Shown here in pieces: positions 1 through 8,738 of a stretch of 35,512 nt of DNA. How positions within the stretch are numbered: the first letter of the stretch is position 1; each line of letters opens with the position of its first letter. This DNA is from Candidatus Thorarchaeota archaeon. Its GTDB lineage: Archaea > Asgardarchaeota > Thorarchaeia > Thorarchaeales > Thorarchaeaceae. A program made the position numbers and the translations under genes. Under the pieces are notes generated by a model that had not been told where the DNA came from, made no database searches, and worked only from the letters and a program-made list of their open reading frames with translations. The stretch lies in NCBI GenBank assembly GCA_016839445.1, contig JAEOUG010000140.1, positions 1 to 35,512 on the forward strand. Direction: 5' to 3'.

Positions 1-28
1 CCACAACCCTGGCTGGTGGTTTGACTAG

Positions 29-2755
29 ATGCCTAAGAGTGATGATAAACACGTATACGTATTCGGCGACAGGAAGGCCGAAGGAAACGCTACAATGAAG
101 AACAAGCTGGGAGGTAAGGGCGCCTCCTTGGCCGGAGCTACCTTACTCGGACTCCCTGTTCCTCCAGGCTTCACAATCTCGACAGATGTGTGCAATCTGT
201 ATCTGCAGTCCGGCGGATTGAGTGAAGAAATCAAGAAGGAAGCAAAGGAAGCTTTGGCTTTCGTTGAGAAAGCCATGGGGAAGGGATTCGGCGACCCGAA
301 GAACCCACTCCTTGTCTCAACACGTTCAGGCGCAAGAAAAAGCATGCCAGGTATGATGGAAACTGTGTTGAATGTGGGCCTCACCACCAAGACCATTCCC
401 GGTCTGACTGAGGTGACCCAGAATGAACGCTTCGTGTACGACTCCTACAGGCGCCTCATAACCATGTTCAGCGATGTAGTCATGGAGAAGGGAGAGGGCC
501 TGCAGGTTGAGGAGGGCCACGGCATACGTGCACAGCTCGAGAGAATCCTTGAGAGGAAGAAGGAAGAGGTGGGCTGCGCGACCGATACCTGTCTCAAGGT
601 TGAGGACCTCAAAGATCTCTGCAAGAAGTACAAGGAGCAAATCAAGAAAACCCTTGGACGGGAGTTCCCTGACGATCCGTATGAGCAGCTGTGGGCAGCC
701 ATAGGGGCGGTCTTCAAGAGCTGGGGTGGAGCACGTGCCGTTGCGTACCGGAGAATCGAAGGCATTCCCGATGAATGGGGCACTGCCTGCACCGTACAGG
801 CTATGGTTTTCGGTAATATGGGCGACAATTCAGCGACAGGTGTGGCATTCACGAGGAACCCAGCATCAGGAGAGAACAAGTTCTACGGCGAATGCCTCTT
901 CAACGCCCAGGGAGAGGATGTCGTAGCAGGCATAAGGACTCCCAATCCAATGAATGAGGACAGCAAGAATGACCAGAACAAGGACCTTCCCACGCTCGAG
1001 GAGAAGATGCCTGTTCTCTACAATCAGCTAGTCGACATTCGTGATATCCTTGAGAAGGACTCGAATGATATGCTCGATCTAGAGTTCACCATCGAGCAAG
1101 GCAAGCTCTTCCTTGTCCAGCATCGAGTAGGAAAGCGTACGGCTACTGCGGCTCTGAACATCGCAATGGACCTGCTCCACGACAAATGGATCGATGAGCC
1201 GACTGCGATTCTGAGAGTGGCTCCAGAGCAGCTTGGGCAACTCCTGTACCCAATCATCGACCCCGAGGCAGAGAAGGAGGCAACTCCGATTGCCCGAGGG
1301 CTCCCTGCAGGACCTGGAGGCGCGATTGGGCGGATTGTCTTCACTTCGGAGGACGCGGTCACATGGTCAAAGAGAGGTGAGAACATCGTTCTCATCCGTG
1401 AGGAAACAAGTCCCGAAGACATTGAGGGCATGCGAGCGGCCAATGCTGTTCTTACTGCACGAGGTGGCATGACCTCACACGCGGCACTGGTTACGAGAGG
1501 ATGGGGCAAGTGCTGCATCGTAGGGGCCTCAGGTCTCGACATTGACACATTCAGCAAGAAGGTCACCATTCAGGGGAAGACCTACAACGAAGGAGACGTC
1601 TTCACACTCAACGGGACTCAGGGTCTGGTCTACGAGGGTGAACTCAACATGATTGAGGCCACCGAGAATCCCAGACTGAAGGAGTTCATGGGACTCATTG
1701 ACAAGTACAGACGACTCGGGGTCAGGGCCAATGCAGACACGCCAGACGATGCTATGGTCGCCCTCGAGTTTGGTGCAGAAGGTATCGGTCTCTTCAGGAC
1801 TGAACACATGTTCTACGGAGAGGGTTCGGATGAACCTCTGTTCCTTCTTAGGAAGATGATCATGAGTAAGACACGCGCTGAGAGAGCCCGAGCTCTGAAG
1901 GAACTGGCACCCTATGTGAAGGAAGACATCAAGGCCACATTGCAGGTCATGAATGGCTTGCCTGTCACAATCCGCCTCTTGGACCCGCCCCTTCATGAGT
2001 TCGTTCCTCAGAGCCGCATAGGCCAGGAACGTCTTGCTCACGCGCTGGGCGTCGACCTTGAAGAAGTCAGGAAGCGAGGAGAACAGCTACACGAAAACAA
2101 CCCAATGATGGGCCATCGCGGAGTCCGGCTGGGAATCACCTATCCTGAGATCTACGAGATGCAGGTGAGGGCGATACTGGAAGCTGGCGGCGAACTCATA
2201 AAGGAGGGCAAGAAGGTCCACCTTGAGATCATGATTCCCGTCACCATTGGCTCAGCGGAACTCAAGACACTGGAGCTTATTGTTGAGAGGGTCTATCAAG
2301 AGGTGAAGCAGGAGATGGGATTTGACATTCCGTACTTGTACGGCACGATGATAGAGATTCCCCGAGCCTGCATGCGCGCTGGTGACATGGCTCAGAGCGC
2401 TCAGTTCTTCAGCTTTGGCACAAATGATCTGTCCCAGATGGGCTTCGGCTTCAGCAGGGATGATATTGACAGCTTCCTCCCGGAGTATCTTGACAGGCAC
2501 ATCCTCAGGAACGATCCCTTCGTGAGCATTGACAAGAGAGGTGTTGGCCAGCTCATTGAGATTGCCATTGAGCGAGGCCGCAAGACCAGACCGGACATCA
2601 AACTCGGCGTCTGCGGCGAGCACGGTGGCGACCCAAGGAGCGTGGAGTTCTTCCACGAGATTGGACTCGACTACGTGTCCTGCTCTCCCTACAGACTCCC
2701 ACTGGCAAGGCTAGCGGCCGCACAGGCAGCTATCAAGGAGAGCCAGGCCAAATAG
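29..2755 (+). CDS. ppdK: Pyruvate, phosphate dikinase (PPDK)
   Basis: Interconverts pyruvate + ATP + Pi and PEP + AMP + PPi in the cytosol, at the link between glycolysis and gluconeogenesis. The 908 residues match the usual family length (about 875-900). An N-terminal ATP-grasp region opens with the KNKLGGKGASLAGA block (about residues 24-37). The central phosphohistidine domain carries GGMTSHAALV with the phosphorylated His at about 484. The C-terminal PEP/pyruvate TIM barrel ends with GVCGEHGGDP, catalytic Cys at about 862. These features separate it from PEP synthase. The ATG at 29 follows a GGTGGT Shine-Dalgarno-like stretch at about 15-20. The promoter lies at or beyond the left edge. 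It converges on the small membrane protein gene ending at 2796. Family assignment is secure; the in vivo direction is not shown by sequence. Confidence 0.97.
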   Translation: MPKSDDKHVYVFGDRKAEGNATMKNKLGGKGASLAGATLLGLPVPPGFTISTDVCNLYLQSGGLSEEIKKEAKEALAFVEKAMGKGFGDPKNPLLVSTRSGARKSMPGMMETVLNVGLTTKTIPGLTEVTQNERFVYDSYRRLITMFSDVVMEKGEGLQVEEGHGIRAQLERILERKKEEVGCATDTCLKVEDLKDLCKKYKEQIKKTLGREFPDDPYEQLWAAIGAVFKSWGGARAVAYRRIEGIPDEWGTACTVQAMVFGNMGDNSATGVAFTRNPASGENKFYGECLFNAQGEDVVAGIRTPNPMNEDSKNDQNKDLPTLEEKMPVLYNQLVDIRDILEKDSNDMLDLEFTIEQGKLFLVQHRVGKRTATAALNIAMDLLHDKWIDEPTAILRVAPEQLGQLLYPIIDPEAEKEATPIARGLPAGPGGAIGRIVFTSEDAVTWSKRGENIVLIREETSPEDIEGMRAANAVLTARGGMTSHAALVTRGWGKCCIVGASGLDIDTFSKKVTIQGKTYNEGDVFTLNGTQGLVYEGELNMIEATENPRLKEFMGLIDKYRRLGVRANADTPDDAMVALEFGAEGIGLFRTEHMFYGEGSDEPLFLLRKMIMSKTRAERARALKELAPYVKEDIKATLQVMNGLPVTIRLLDPPLHEFVPQSRIGQERLAHALGVDLEEVRKRGEQLHENNPMMGHRGVRLGITYPEIYEMQVRAILEAGGELIKEGKKVHLEIMIPVTIGSAELKTLELIVERVYQEVKQEMGFDIPYLYGTMIEIPRACMRAGDMAQSAQFFSFGTNDLSQMGFGFSRDDIDSFLPEYLDRHILRNDPFVSIDKRGVGQLIEIAIERGRKTRPDIKLGVCGEHGGDPRSVEFFHEIGLDYVSCSPYRLPLARLAAAQAAIKESQAK

Positions 2756-2795
2756 ATACAGAGAGAGTCCTCACGCCATCACCAGGCACTCAATG

Positions 2796-3263
2796 CTAGG
2801 CGAGTTCAAGCTGTGATTGTCGTTTCGCATTCAGGTAGTTGAGAGTCCTAGAAGCCACAACGAAAACGAGACCTACCACCGGGATGATTGGCGGAGCGTA
2901 CACTGAAAGAAACGTCCGTGGCTGAATGAAGAAGTACTGAAGGAACACCATCCAGGCTCCAATGGTATAACTGCTAACCGCGAGACTCGCGACCAAGTCA
3001 ATCCGCCAATTGGCAAGTGATGGAGAGAGGATCAGCAGAGCGATGATTCCAGTCAGAAGCCAGAAGGGCGTAGCATTAGTGACAATCCTGATACGCCAGA
3101 AGTAATCATAGTCTGCTGCCAGAAAATACGTGAAGTAACGAGTCCAGCCAGGGGGAGGAGGATAATACGGAGACTCGCCATAGTCGAATCTGACTACGGG
3201 CAGGGCCAATGCAATCGCTAGAAAGGCCAGAAGGGGAATCAATCTCCACATTATGGATTCCAT
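2796..3263 (-). CDS. Small four-helix membrane protein, unknown function
   Basis: I do not recognise a family. The roughly 155-residue product has about four hydrophobic segments: near residues 5-22, 65-85, 90-110 and 123-142. An aromatic, proline-rich stretch (YGESPYYPPPPGWTRYFTYF, about residues 28-47) sits between helices 1 and 2 and may be a surface loop. The C-terminus is short and basic-polar (NAKRQSQLELA). A TTG two codons upstream (3269) is possible, but the ATG at 3263 has a better-spaced AGGGA motif. It converges with PPDK and lies downstream of the SRPBCC gene on the same strand, separated by about 180 nt, so a shared transcript is uncertain. Confidence 0.7.
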   Translation of the reverse strand: MESIMWRLIPLLAFLAIALALPVVRFDYGESPYYPPPPGWTRYFTYFLAADYDYFWRIRIVTNATPFWLLTGIIALLILSPSLANWRIDLVASLAVSSYTIGAWMVFLQYFFIQPRTFLSVYAPPIIPVVGLVFVVASRTLNYLNAKRQSQLELA

Positions 3264-3442
3264 CTTCAAATCCCTACCACCTACAAAACCACACTATGTG
3301 CCCGCTAATGTGTCTTCTTGTGCCAATGAGAACACCTGCGATGGCAGCAGCAGAGATACACGACAAGCAGTTGACGACCTCGACTAGCTCGGCGCTTTTT
3401 CTCTATTGGGCGCCCACTTAGAAAAGAGGAGGTCCTTATTCT
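3264..3442. other. Intergenic spacer, no gene seen
   Basis: No convincing ORF in any frame. On the minus strand, just after the SRPBCC stop, there is a pyrimidine-rich TCCTCTTTTCT tract (about 3422-3432), which could act as a U-rich archaeal terminator. A GGGCGCCC palindrome near 3409 follows. No clear TATA box for the downstream membrane gene was identified. Confidence 0.4.
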
Positions 3443-3922
3443 CTAGGGTGCAGACCATTCTACTGGACCTTCATCGAAGCGCTTCTTCAGTCTTCCAAGA
3501 ACGACGTCCCAGGCCCTAACGAAGTACTCAAACGCCTTCTGCCACTGCTCCCCTTCCTCCCAGCCAAGATGCGCGATGGTGACTTCTGTAGTGTTCGCCC
3601 CCTTGGGCTCAAAACAGACAACCACCCAAGTCCTCTCTCCCCGGACCTCCGGCAAGGAGGGGGGATTGTTCCACTCGAACGACAGCATCCTTTCAGGCAG
3701 GAAGCTTAGCACCCTCATGCCATCGCTTCCCTTCTGCCCTTCTGGAGCATCAGGAAGGAAGAAGATCTCATACGGTCCGCCAATCTTGAGTTCGACATTG
3801 GAGTCAGGGGCAAAGAACGTCCTGACTCCCTCGTTGGTGGTCCAGCACGTCCAGACCTCACTAAGTGGACCCTGAACACGAACTTTCTTCACGATGGAGA
3901 GGTAATCCTTCAATTTCCTCAT
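3443..3922 (-). CDS. SRPBCC / AHSA1-like domain protein
   Basis: A 159-residue protein of the START/Bet v1-like SRPBCC superfamily, closest in pattern to the AHSA1 (activator of Hsp90 ATPase homologue) branch. Visible hallmarks are the N-terminal VQGPLSEVWTCWTTNEGVRTFF segment (residues about 17-38), the PYEIFFLPDAPEGQKGSDG strand-turn near 50-68, the hydrophobic core 'RMLSFEWNNPP' and the long C-terminal helix starting near WQKAFEYFVRAWDVVLGRLKKRF. Such proteins bind hydrophobic ligands or protein partners; the ligand here is unknown. No signal peptide, so cytosolic. A TATA-like box lies about 26 nt upstream of the ATG, suggesting a leaderless mRNA. Single-gene unit by context. Confidence 0.85.
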   Translation of the reverse strand: MRKLKDYLSIVKKVRVQGPLSEVWTCWTTNEGVRTFFAPDSNVELKIGGPYEIFFLPDAPEGQKGSDGMRVLSFLPERMLSFEWNNPPSLPEVRGERTWVVVCFEPKGANTTEVTIAHLGWEEGEQWQKAFEYFVRAWDVVLGRLKKRFDEGPVEWSAP

Positions 3923-3942
3923 CGAGACCGTTTGCTGACGCC

Positions 3943-3951
3943 CTCATATAG
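3943..3951 (-). promoter_or_regulatory. TATA-like box for the SRPBCC gene (leaderless)
   Basis: CTATATGAG on the minus strand, centred about 26 nt before the ATG at 3922. At the usual archaeal TATA-to-start distance, transcription would begin at or next to the ATG. Confidence 0.55.
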
Positions 3952-4000
3952 TTCTGTCTGCGCATGCCTTTCCTCCACCAGCACTCCAACCGCAATGGCT

Positions 4001-5170
4001 CTACCTCTTGGATGTCACAACAGCAGCGGCCACAAGGACAACTGCAATAGCGGCCAAGCCTAGCACAAGAAGAAGTGGCAACGGTTCTTCTGATGCACCA
4101 TTGGTGTGGCTCGTGTGGTCAACTGCAGTCTGATTGAACCATGTATCCGATTGGTACTCGTAGGTCCAGGTGTCTCCAATGGTGTCGAAATTGGACCCAA
4201 GACCTCCAAAGAGAACGCTCACGTTGAGCACGGAGTCATATGCCATTGCAGCCACAATACGTGAAGGAGGTGCGATGAGAGGAAACCTCCTAGACCACGA
4301 ATCCTCCTGCGCATCATATGCCCAGGTTCCATGCACAAGATGGTCATCTATCTGCCCTCCAAACATGATGCATTTGCCGTTCCTGACATCGTAGGTGATT
4401 GATGGCCACTTCAGGGGATCAGGACCGCTTGCGGGTTCTCTCTGAGTCCATGTCGACGCAGATGCGTTGAAGACCCAAGTGTCATCTTGATGCCCTTCAG
4501 ATCCCGTATTACCGCCCGTCAACACTATCAAGCCCACTGAAGAATCATAAGCCATCACGTGTCCGTATCTCGCCCTTGGAGCAGTCTCGGGATTGAGCTG
4601 CTGCCACTGCTGCACCGCGCAGTCGAAAATCCAGGTCTCATTGCACTCCACCCCATCTTCGTTGAATCCACCAAACAAGACAACTACGTTCTCTGTGGGA
4701 TCATAGGCAAGATTGTGGTAGTAGCGCGGACCTGGGTTCTGATCTGGATATAGGTGTGACCACTGTTGGCTGGCACAGGAGAATGCCCAAGTGTCAACCT
4801 GATGACCACTGCCACCGTACAAGATGATCTTTTGACTCAAGGAGCAGAACGCCATTGCGTGAGCAGCTCGATGAGATGGATGAGAGAAGGTGTCCAATTG
4901 ACTCCACTCATTCAGGGCCACAGAGTAGGTCCAAGTGTCATCTAGGGAGTGAAGACCTCCAGTATAGCTGAACCCGCCAAACATTACTGACACGTTGTTG
5001 ACTGCATCGAAGACCATGTCATGGCCCCCTCGCGCTTCAGGCGCCACATCACCAGTCTGAGCGTAGATGACAGGCGTGCTCGATGCATTCAGTGCAATTG
5101 GGGATAGCAGAAGCACGATTCCGATTACTAACTTGGCATTAGCCACTTGCACCGCCCACGTGTCTAGCAT
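4001..5170 (-). CDS. Secreted Kelch-repeat propeller protein with C-terminal membrane anchor
   Basis: Predicted cell-surface protein of about 389 residues. A hydrophobic signal or anchor (about residues 12-30, ANAKLVIGIVLLLSPIAL) is followed by six Kelch-type repeats. Each has the pattern R-x(1-2)-H-x-M-A/V-Y/F-D...V-x-L/M-F/Y-G-G, then W...W, consistent with a six-bladed beta-propeller. The tail ends in one TM helix (about 361-385) and a short basic end (TSKR), the usual archaeal C-terminal anchor. Propellers of this kind mediate protein or glycan binding. I moved the start from a TTG at 5233 to the ATG at 5170 because a TATA-like box lies between them. Several NxS/T sequons are present. Partner unknown. 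Confidence 0.88.
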   Translation of the reverse strand: MLDTWAVQVANAKLVIGIVLLLSPIALNASSTPVIYAQTGDVAPEARGGHDMVFDAVNNVSVMFGGFSYTGGLHSLDDTWTYSVALNEWSQLDTFSHPSHRAAHAMAFCSLSQKIILYGGSGHQVDTWAFSCASQQWSHLYPDQNPGPRYYHNLAYDPTENVVVLFGGFNEDGVECNETWIFDCAVQQWQQLNPETAPRARYGHVMAYDSSVGLIVLTGGNTGSEGHQDDTWVFNASASTWTQREPASGPDPLKWPSITYDVRNGKCIMFGGQIDDHLVHGTWAYDAQEDSWSRRFPLIAPPSRIVAAMAYDSVLNVSVLFGGLGSNFDTIGDTWTYEYQSDTWFNQTAVDHTSHTNGASEEPLPLLLVLGLAAIAVVLVAAAVVTSKR

Positions 5171-5206
5171 TTCAAAGAGACGACTCCAGAATCCATACCA
5201 GCTTTC

Positions 5207-5216
5207 AGAATATAGG
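5207..5216 (-). promoter_or_regulatory. TATA-like box for the Kelch gene
   Basis: CCTATATTCT on the minus strand predicts a start site near 5185 and a leader of about 15 nt with GGAG at 5184-5187. It lies downstream of the alternative TTG at 5233, so it argues against that longer start. Confidence 0.55.
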
Positions 5217-5324
5217 CATGTACTCCAAAGCAATTTCCTGAATCAGTAGCCATTCTGTCTTCCGAGAGCGCCTTCAGAAGCCAAATGCTCACGAAGCGGT
5301 GCCAGCCTTGGAGCTGAGGTCAAG

Positions 5325-5333
5325 ACTTAAAAC
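5325..5333 (+). promoter_or_regulatory. TATA-like box for threonine dehydrogenase
   Basis: ACTTAAAAC predicts transcription from about 5355. The GTG at 5299 is upstream of this and is therefore unlikely to be the start codon. Confidence 0.5.
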
Positions 5334-5379
5334 CGGGTTCATTCGGGCTCAAGCACTAGAACCTGAGTCAGTGATTGCC

Positions 5380-6321
5380 ATGAAACGCATACTCGTGACA
5401 GGAAGCTATGGCCAGATAGGCACCGAGCTTGTTGGAGCGCTTCGCGAGAAGTACGGTGGAGACAACGTTATCGCGACAGGTAGAAAGAAGCCTCCGCAGG
5501 TTCTCACCGAAGAAGGACCATACTACCATCTTGACATCCTCGACAACACCGAGATACATTCCCTGCTTGTGAACCATGACATCAACATCGTGATTCACAA
5601 TGCTTCCGTCCTGAGCGCGGTCGGCGAGAAGAACCCTCAGGTTGCCTACAAGACGAATGTGGAAGGCGCGTACAACATCCTCGAGGCGGTGAGGTCGCTT
5701 GGCCTTGACCAGGTCATGATCCCCAGCAGTATCGCGGCATTCGGCCCAAGTACGCCCAAGGACAATACTCCTAATGATGTCATCATGCGTCCGACAACGA
5801 TGTACGGAGTGACGAAGGTCTTCATTGAGCTGCTGGGTGAATACTATACCAAGAGATTCGGAACTGACTTCAGGTCGCTCAGATACCCCGGCATTATTAG
5901 CTCAGAGGCCCTCCCCGGTGGTGGAACCACGGACTACGCAGTTGAGATCTTCTATGAAGCCCTCAAGCACAAGAAGTACACGTGTTTCCTCGCAGAGGAT
6001 GCAGAGCTCCCCATGATGTACATGCCAGACTGCATAAAATCCACAATCGACCTGATTGAGGCTGACGCGAACGCTCTGGTTCACCGGAGCTTCAATGTTA
6101 CTGCCATGAGCTTCACGCCGGCAGAGATTGCCGAGGAGATCAAGAAGCACATCCCTGAGTTCGAGATCACCTATGAGCCCGACTTCAGACAGAAGATTGC
6201 GGAGTCTTGGCCAAGGTCCATTGATGACTCTGCGGCTCGTGATGAATGGGGCTGGAACCCTGACTACGATCTTTCCGCCATGGTGAAGGACATGCTTGAG
6301 AAGCTCTCGAAGAGAGTCTAG
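5380..6321 (+). CDS. tdh: NAD-dependent L-threonine 3-dehydrogenase (SDR/epimerase type)
   Basis: Oxidises L-threonine at C3 to 2-amino-3-ketobutyrate, which is then cleaved to glycine and acetyl-CoA. The 313-residue product belongs to the short-chain, GalE-like form of TDH, not the zinc-dependent MDR form. Visible features: Rossmann motif GSYGQIG (residues 8-14), the catalytic MYGVTK with Tyr142 and Lys146, Ser116/117, and the TDH-typical blocks LRYPGIISSEALPGGGTTDY and MMYMPDCIKSTIDLI. The ATG at 5380 is chosen over a GTG at 5299: the Rossmann fold begins directly after it, a GTGATT motif precedes it, and the TATA box sits between the two. Together with the threonine ammonia-lyase at 8739-9962 it gives two threonine breakdown routes. 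No 2-amino-3-ketobutyrate CoA ligase is in the window. Confidence 0.9.
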   Translation: MKRILVTGSYGQIGTELVGALREKYGGDNVIATGRKKPPQVLTEEGPYYHLDILDNTEIHSLLVNHDINIVIHNASVLSAVGEKNPQVAYKTNVEGAYNILEAVRSLGLDQVMIPSSIAAFGPSTPKDNTPNDVIMRPTTMYGVTKVFIELLGEYYTKRFGTDFRSLRYPGIISSEALPGGGTTDYAVEIFYEALKHKKYTCFLAEDAELPMMYMPDCIKSTIDLIEADANALVHRSFNVTAMSFTPAEIAEEIKKHIPEFEITYEPDFRQKIAESWPRSIDDSAARDEWGWNPDYDLSAMVKDMLEKLSKRV

Positions 6322-6351
6322 AATGATTCTCCCCTTGGCGGGACCAACACG

Positions 6352-6359
6352 GTTATAAC
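6352..6359 (+). promoter_or_regulatory. TATA-like box for the hydrolase gene
   Basis: GTTATAAC, predicted start near 6381, before the GGATGGTG ribosome-binding stretch and the TTG start at 6398. Confidence 0.5.
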
Positions 6360-6397
6360 AAAGGTCCAAGAGGCGCCTCCAACTGGATGGTGCTTCA

Positions 6398-8149
6398 TTG
6401 GATCGCAGACCGTACTACTATGCCCTCTTCATCATTACTATCATGATGCTGTCTTCATTCTACCTGTCATGGTCTGTGGATCGAGGACTGGGCGAGATAG
6501 CAGTCGAGAGATACAGGATTGAGGACACTACAGGAAGACCTGTTGACTTCCTAGTCTATCAGCCACGAACAGCGAATCACATTGAACCCATGCCGATTGC
6601 TCTGACGCTACATGGGCTGGCCGGATCCAAGGAAGGTATGTACGCGTTCAATATCGAGCTGGCAAGAAGGAACTTCACAGTTGTCTCTGTAGACCTTGCA
6701 GGACACGGTGATAACCCGCTTCCCTTCATCGTAGATGACTTCTCTGTAATGGCACAGGACTCTTACGCGGCACTGCGCCATGTCCAGGAAAACTGGGCGA
6801 ATGTTGACAACGAGACCTACGGTGTACTCTCACATTCTCTGGGCTTCAGAGTGGCTATCGAACTCAAGGACTATCCGGTAGCGCCTCGTGCGTATGCAGC
6901 GGTCGGGGACGTAGGCCAGATGGACCTAGGGGCGTACGTTGATTTTCCAGGAAATCTGCTGATTGCAGTTGGTCAGTTCGATGAGATGATCACGACCGAT
7001 GATGCACTCAATGCAATTCGAGTGGCCACAGGAAATGCATCAGCAGAAGCAGGTGTCACATACGGGTCGCTGAGCAATCAGACTGCTTACAGGCTTGCAT
7101 TCGGCCCTACTGACCATGTCTTCGAAGCGATAGACCAGACAATTGTGGGAGAGTCAGTGGGATGGCTCATTGAGGGAGTCCAAGGAGAGGGCCAGACAGC
7201 ACACTCGCTTGACCCGATGAGCCAGATATTCTTCAACAAAACCATAGGAATGGCGGGCGGCGTTCTCTTCATGCTCGTTTCAGCAGTCCCGCTGCTCTTC
7301 ATTGTCTACAGCTTCGTACCCAAGCGCCTCAAACCTGAAGAGCATCCTGTTGAAACCAAACCCTTCGGGTTGAAGAGGACCTTCATCTACGGCTCTATCC
7401 TAGGAGCGGTAGCTGTCACCATCTATACAGCGACATCTGCAATAGGATTTCATCTTGAGAACATCGGTCTCTACTGGCCGAACTCGATGTTCACCACTGG
7501 GCTCGATTTGTTCTACATCCTGACTGCACTTGCCATGACCACTGTCATGTACGCAATGCTTGGCAAGGACGGCTTGAAGAAAGCATTCGCTTCAGTGGGT
7601 GTAAGAGGATCCCTCAAGGAGATGTCTCTTGACATGCTCAAAGGGTTCTTTGTTGCAGCAGTGTGCATCGCTTGGCTGCTTATCTGGACTGCAATCTGTG
7701 GGCTTCCCGAGCTGATGCAGCCTTGGATTGCCTTGGCACTCGTGAAGTGGCCAGTCTGGGAGAGGGGCATTAACACGGTCATTGTGGCCCTGATTTCAGT
7801 TCCCTACTTGGTCGTCGATGCTGCAATGCTTAGAGGGCTCCTGATGAGCAGCAGAGAATGGAGCGGCGGACGCAGTGGCACAAAGAACATGATTCTTGCC
7901 TTCGCCAGCAAGATGGCGGTTACAGGTCTCCTTGCGGTAGTTGTGGTCTTCGGGACAACGGCCCTTGGGTTCATTGCAGGAAAAATGGTTCTCCTCGGAT
8001 TGCTTCTGCTTCTTGTCCTGATAGTCTCAATCCTGACGACCGCGATAACCCTGCTCTCGGCATCGCAGTTCAAGAACACTTGGGCGGCAGTTTTCATCGG
8101 AGCCTTCATGCTCGCAATTGTTGTAGTATCAAGCATGCCAATCATGTGA
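6398..8149 (+). CDS. Alpha/beta hydrolase fused to a multi-pass membrane domain
   Basis: 583 residues. An N-terminal TM helix (about 7-24) is followed by an alpha/beta-hydrolase domain (about 35-265), then a membrane domain of roughly seven or eight helices (about 285-583). Hydrolase signs: oxyanion LHGLAGS, the DLAGHGDNP loop, nucleophile elbow SHSLG with Ser at about 147, an Asp in VGQFDEM and a His in GPTDHVFE. The elbow lacks the first Gly of the usual GxSxG. Many NxS/T sequons suggest the hydrolase domain faces outside. The substrate is unknown; lipid or peptide esters are plausible. The start is TTG with a GGTG motif 5 nt upstream; the next in-frame ATG (residue 16) would cut the first helix. 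It converges with the methyltransferase gene ending at 8182. Confidence 0.82.
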   Translation: MDRRPYYYALFIITIMMLSSFYLSWSVDRGLGEIAVERYRIEDTTGRPVDFLVYQPRTANHIEPMPIALTLHGLAGSKEGMYAFNIELARRNFTVVSVDLAGHGDNPLPFIVDDFSVMAQDSYAALRHVQENWANVDNETYGVLSHSLGFRVAIELKDYPVAPRAYAAVGDVGQMDLGAYVDFPGNLLIAVGQFDEMITTDDALNAIRVATGNASAEAGVTYGSLSNQTAYRLAFGPTDHVFEAIDQTIVGESVGWLIEGVQGEGQTAHSLDPMSQIFFNKTIGMAGGVLFMLVSAVPLLFIVYSFVPKRLKPEEHPVETKPFGLKRTFIYGSILGAVAVTIYTATSAIGFHLENIGLYWPNSMFTTGLDLFYILTALAMTTVMYAMLGKDGLKKAFASVGVRGSLKEMSLDMLKGFFVAAVCIAWLLIWTAICGLPELMQPWIALALVKWPVWERGINTVIVALISVPYLVVDAAMLRGLLMSSREWSGGRSGTKNMILAFASKMAVTGLLAVVVVFGTTALGFIAGKMVLLGLLLLLVLIVSILTTAITLLSASQFKNTWAAVFIGAFMLAIVVVSSMPIM

Positions 8150-8181
8150 GGCTCAAGTCAACCGAACTCATTGGCGCATGC

Positions 8182-8712
8182 CTATACCTCGTACAAGAAG
8201 AGGGAGGACTCCTCGTCTGTCTTCACCGGTGTCCATCCCTGAAGGAGAAAGCGGTAGGAAACCACGCGAGTCCCAGGTCTCAGATCGCGTGACAGCTTAT
8301 CACGGATCTTCTTGTTCACTTCGTGACCCTGATAGATAGTCACCACTGTGGCGCTTCCGACATCCGCACGGAAGAAGTTCTCACGGATTACTCGAACCGA
8401 GTGTTGTAGGTGCCGCCGCCTAATCTTCACCCACGACCACAGTGCACGGAAGGGGTCGACCTCCAAACCAACACACTTGGCGCCGAACTCCTCAGCTGCC
8501 ATTATGATAATCCTTCCGTCGCCAGAGCCCAAGTCGAAAACGACATCATCGCTCCTGACTTCTGCAAGCTCAAGCATCCTTCGGACATTCTTTCGTGGAG
8601 TGGGCACCCAAGGTGCCCCGACTGCTGCAGACCAAGCAATCCACACAACAAGGAGGATTACTAGAATCTCTAGAGTCAGGACGAATCCGTAAAACAGCAG
8701 GATGTTTGCCAT
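8182..8712 (-). CDS. Membrane-anchored SAM methyltransferase, FAM173/ATPSC-KMT-like
   Basis: 176-residue class I SAM-dependent methyltransferase with an N-terminal TM helix (about 5-30). It continues with the juxtamembrane GAPWVPTPRKNVRRML block, motif I DLGSGDGRI (about residues 60-68) and acidic GLEVDP (motif II). The end, VVSYRFLLQGWTP, resembles the end of the FAM173 family (eukaryotic ATP synthase c-subunit lysine methyltransferase). This suggests protein lysine methylation at the membrane, but the substrate is not shown. Its ATG lies 26 nt downstream of the threonine ammonia-lyase stop with a TGGAG motif, so the two are probably co-transcribed. Confidence 0.83.
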   Translation of the reverse strand: MANILLFYGFVLTLEILVILLVVWIAWSAAVGAPWVPTPRKNVRRMLELAEVRSDDVVFDLGSGDGRIIIMAAEEFGAKCVGLEVDPFRALWSWVKIRRRHLQHSVRVIRENFFRADVGSATVVTIYQGHEVNKKIRDKLSRDLRPGTRVVSYRFLLQGWTPVKTDEESSLFLYEV

Positions 8713-8738
8713 GTCTCTGGACTCCAGGTCACTCTTGA

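Noticed and set aside
445..879. 144-residue minus-strand ORF within PPDK
   Set aside because: Antisense shadow of a strongly conserved gene; composition (Ser/Arg/Pro-rich) is not protein-like.
1024..1569. 181-residue minus-strand ORF within PPDK
   Set aside because: Antisense shadow of the phosphohistidine domain coding region; no domain of its own.
5299..5379. N-terminal extension of threonine dehydrogenase from a GTG
   Set aside because: The TATA-like box lies inside it, and the family begins at the Rossmann strand after ATG 5380.
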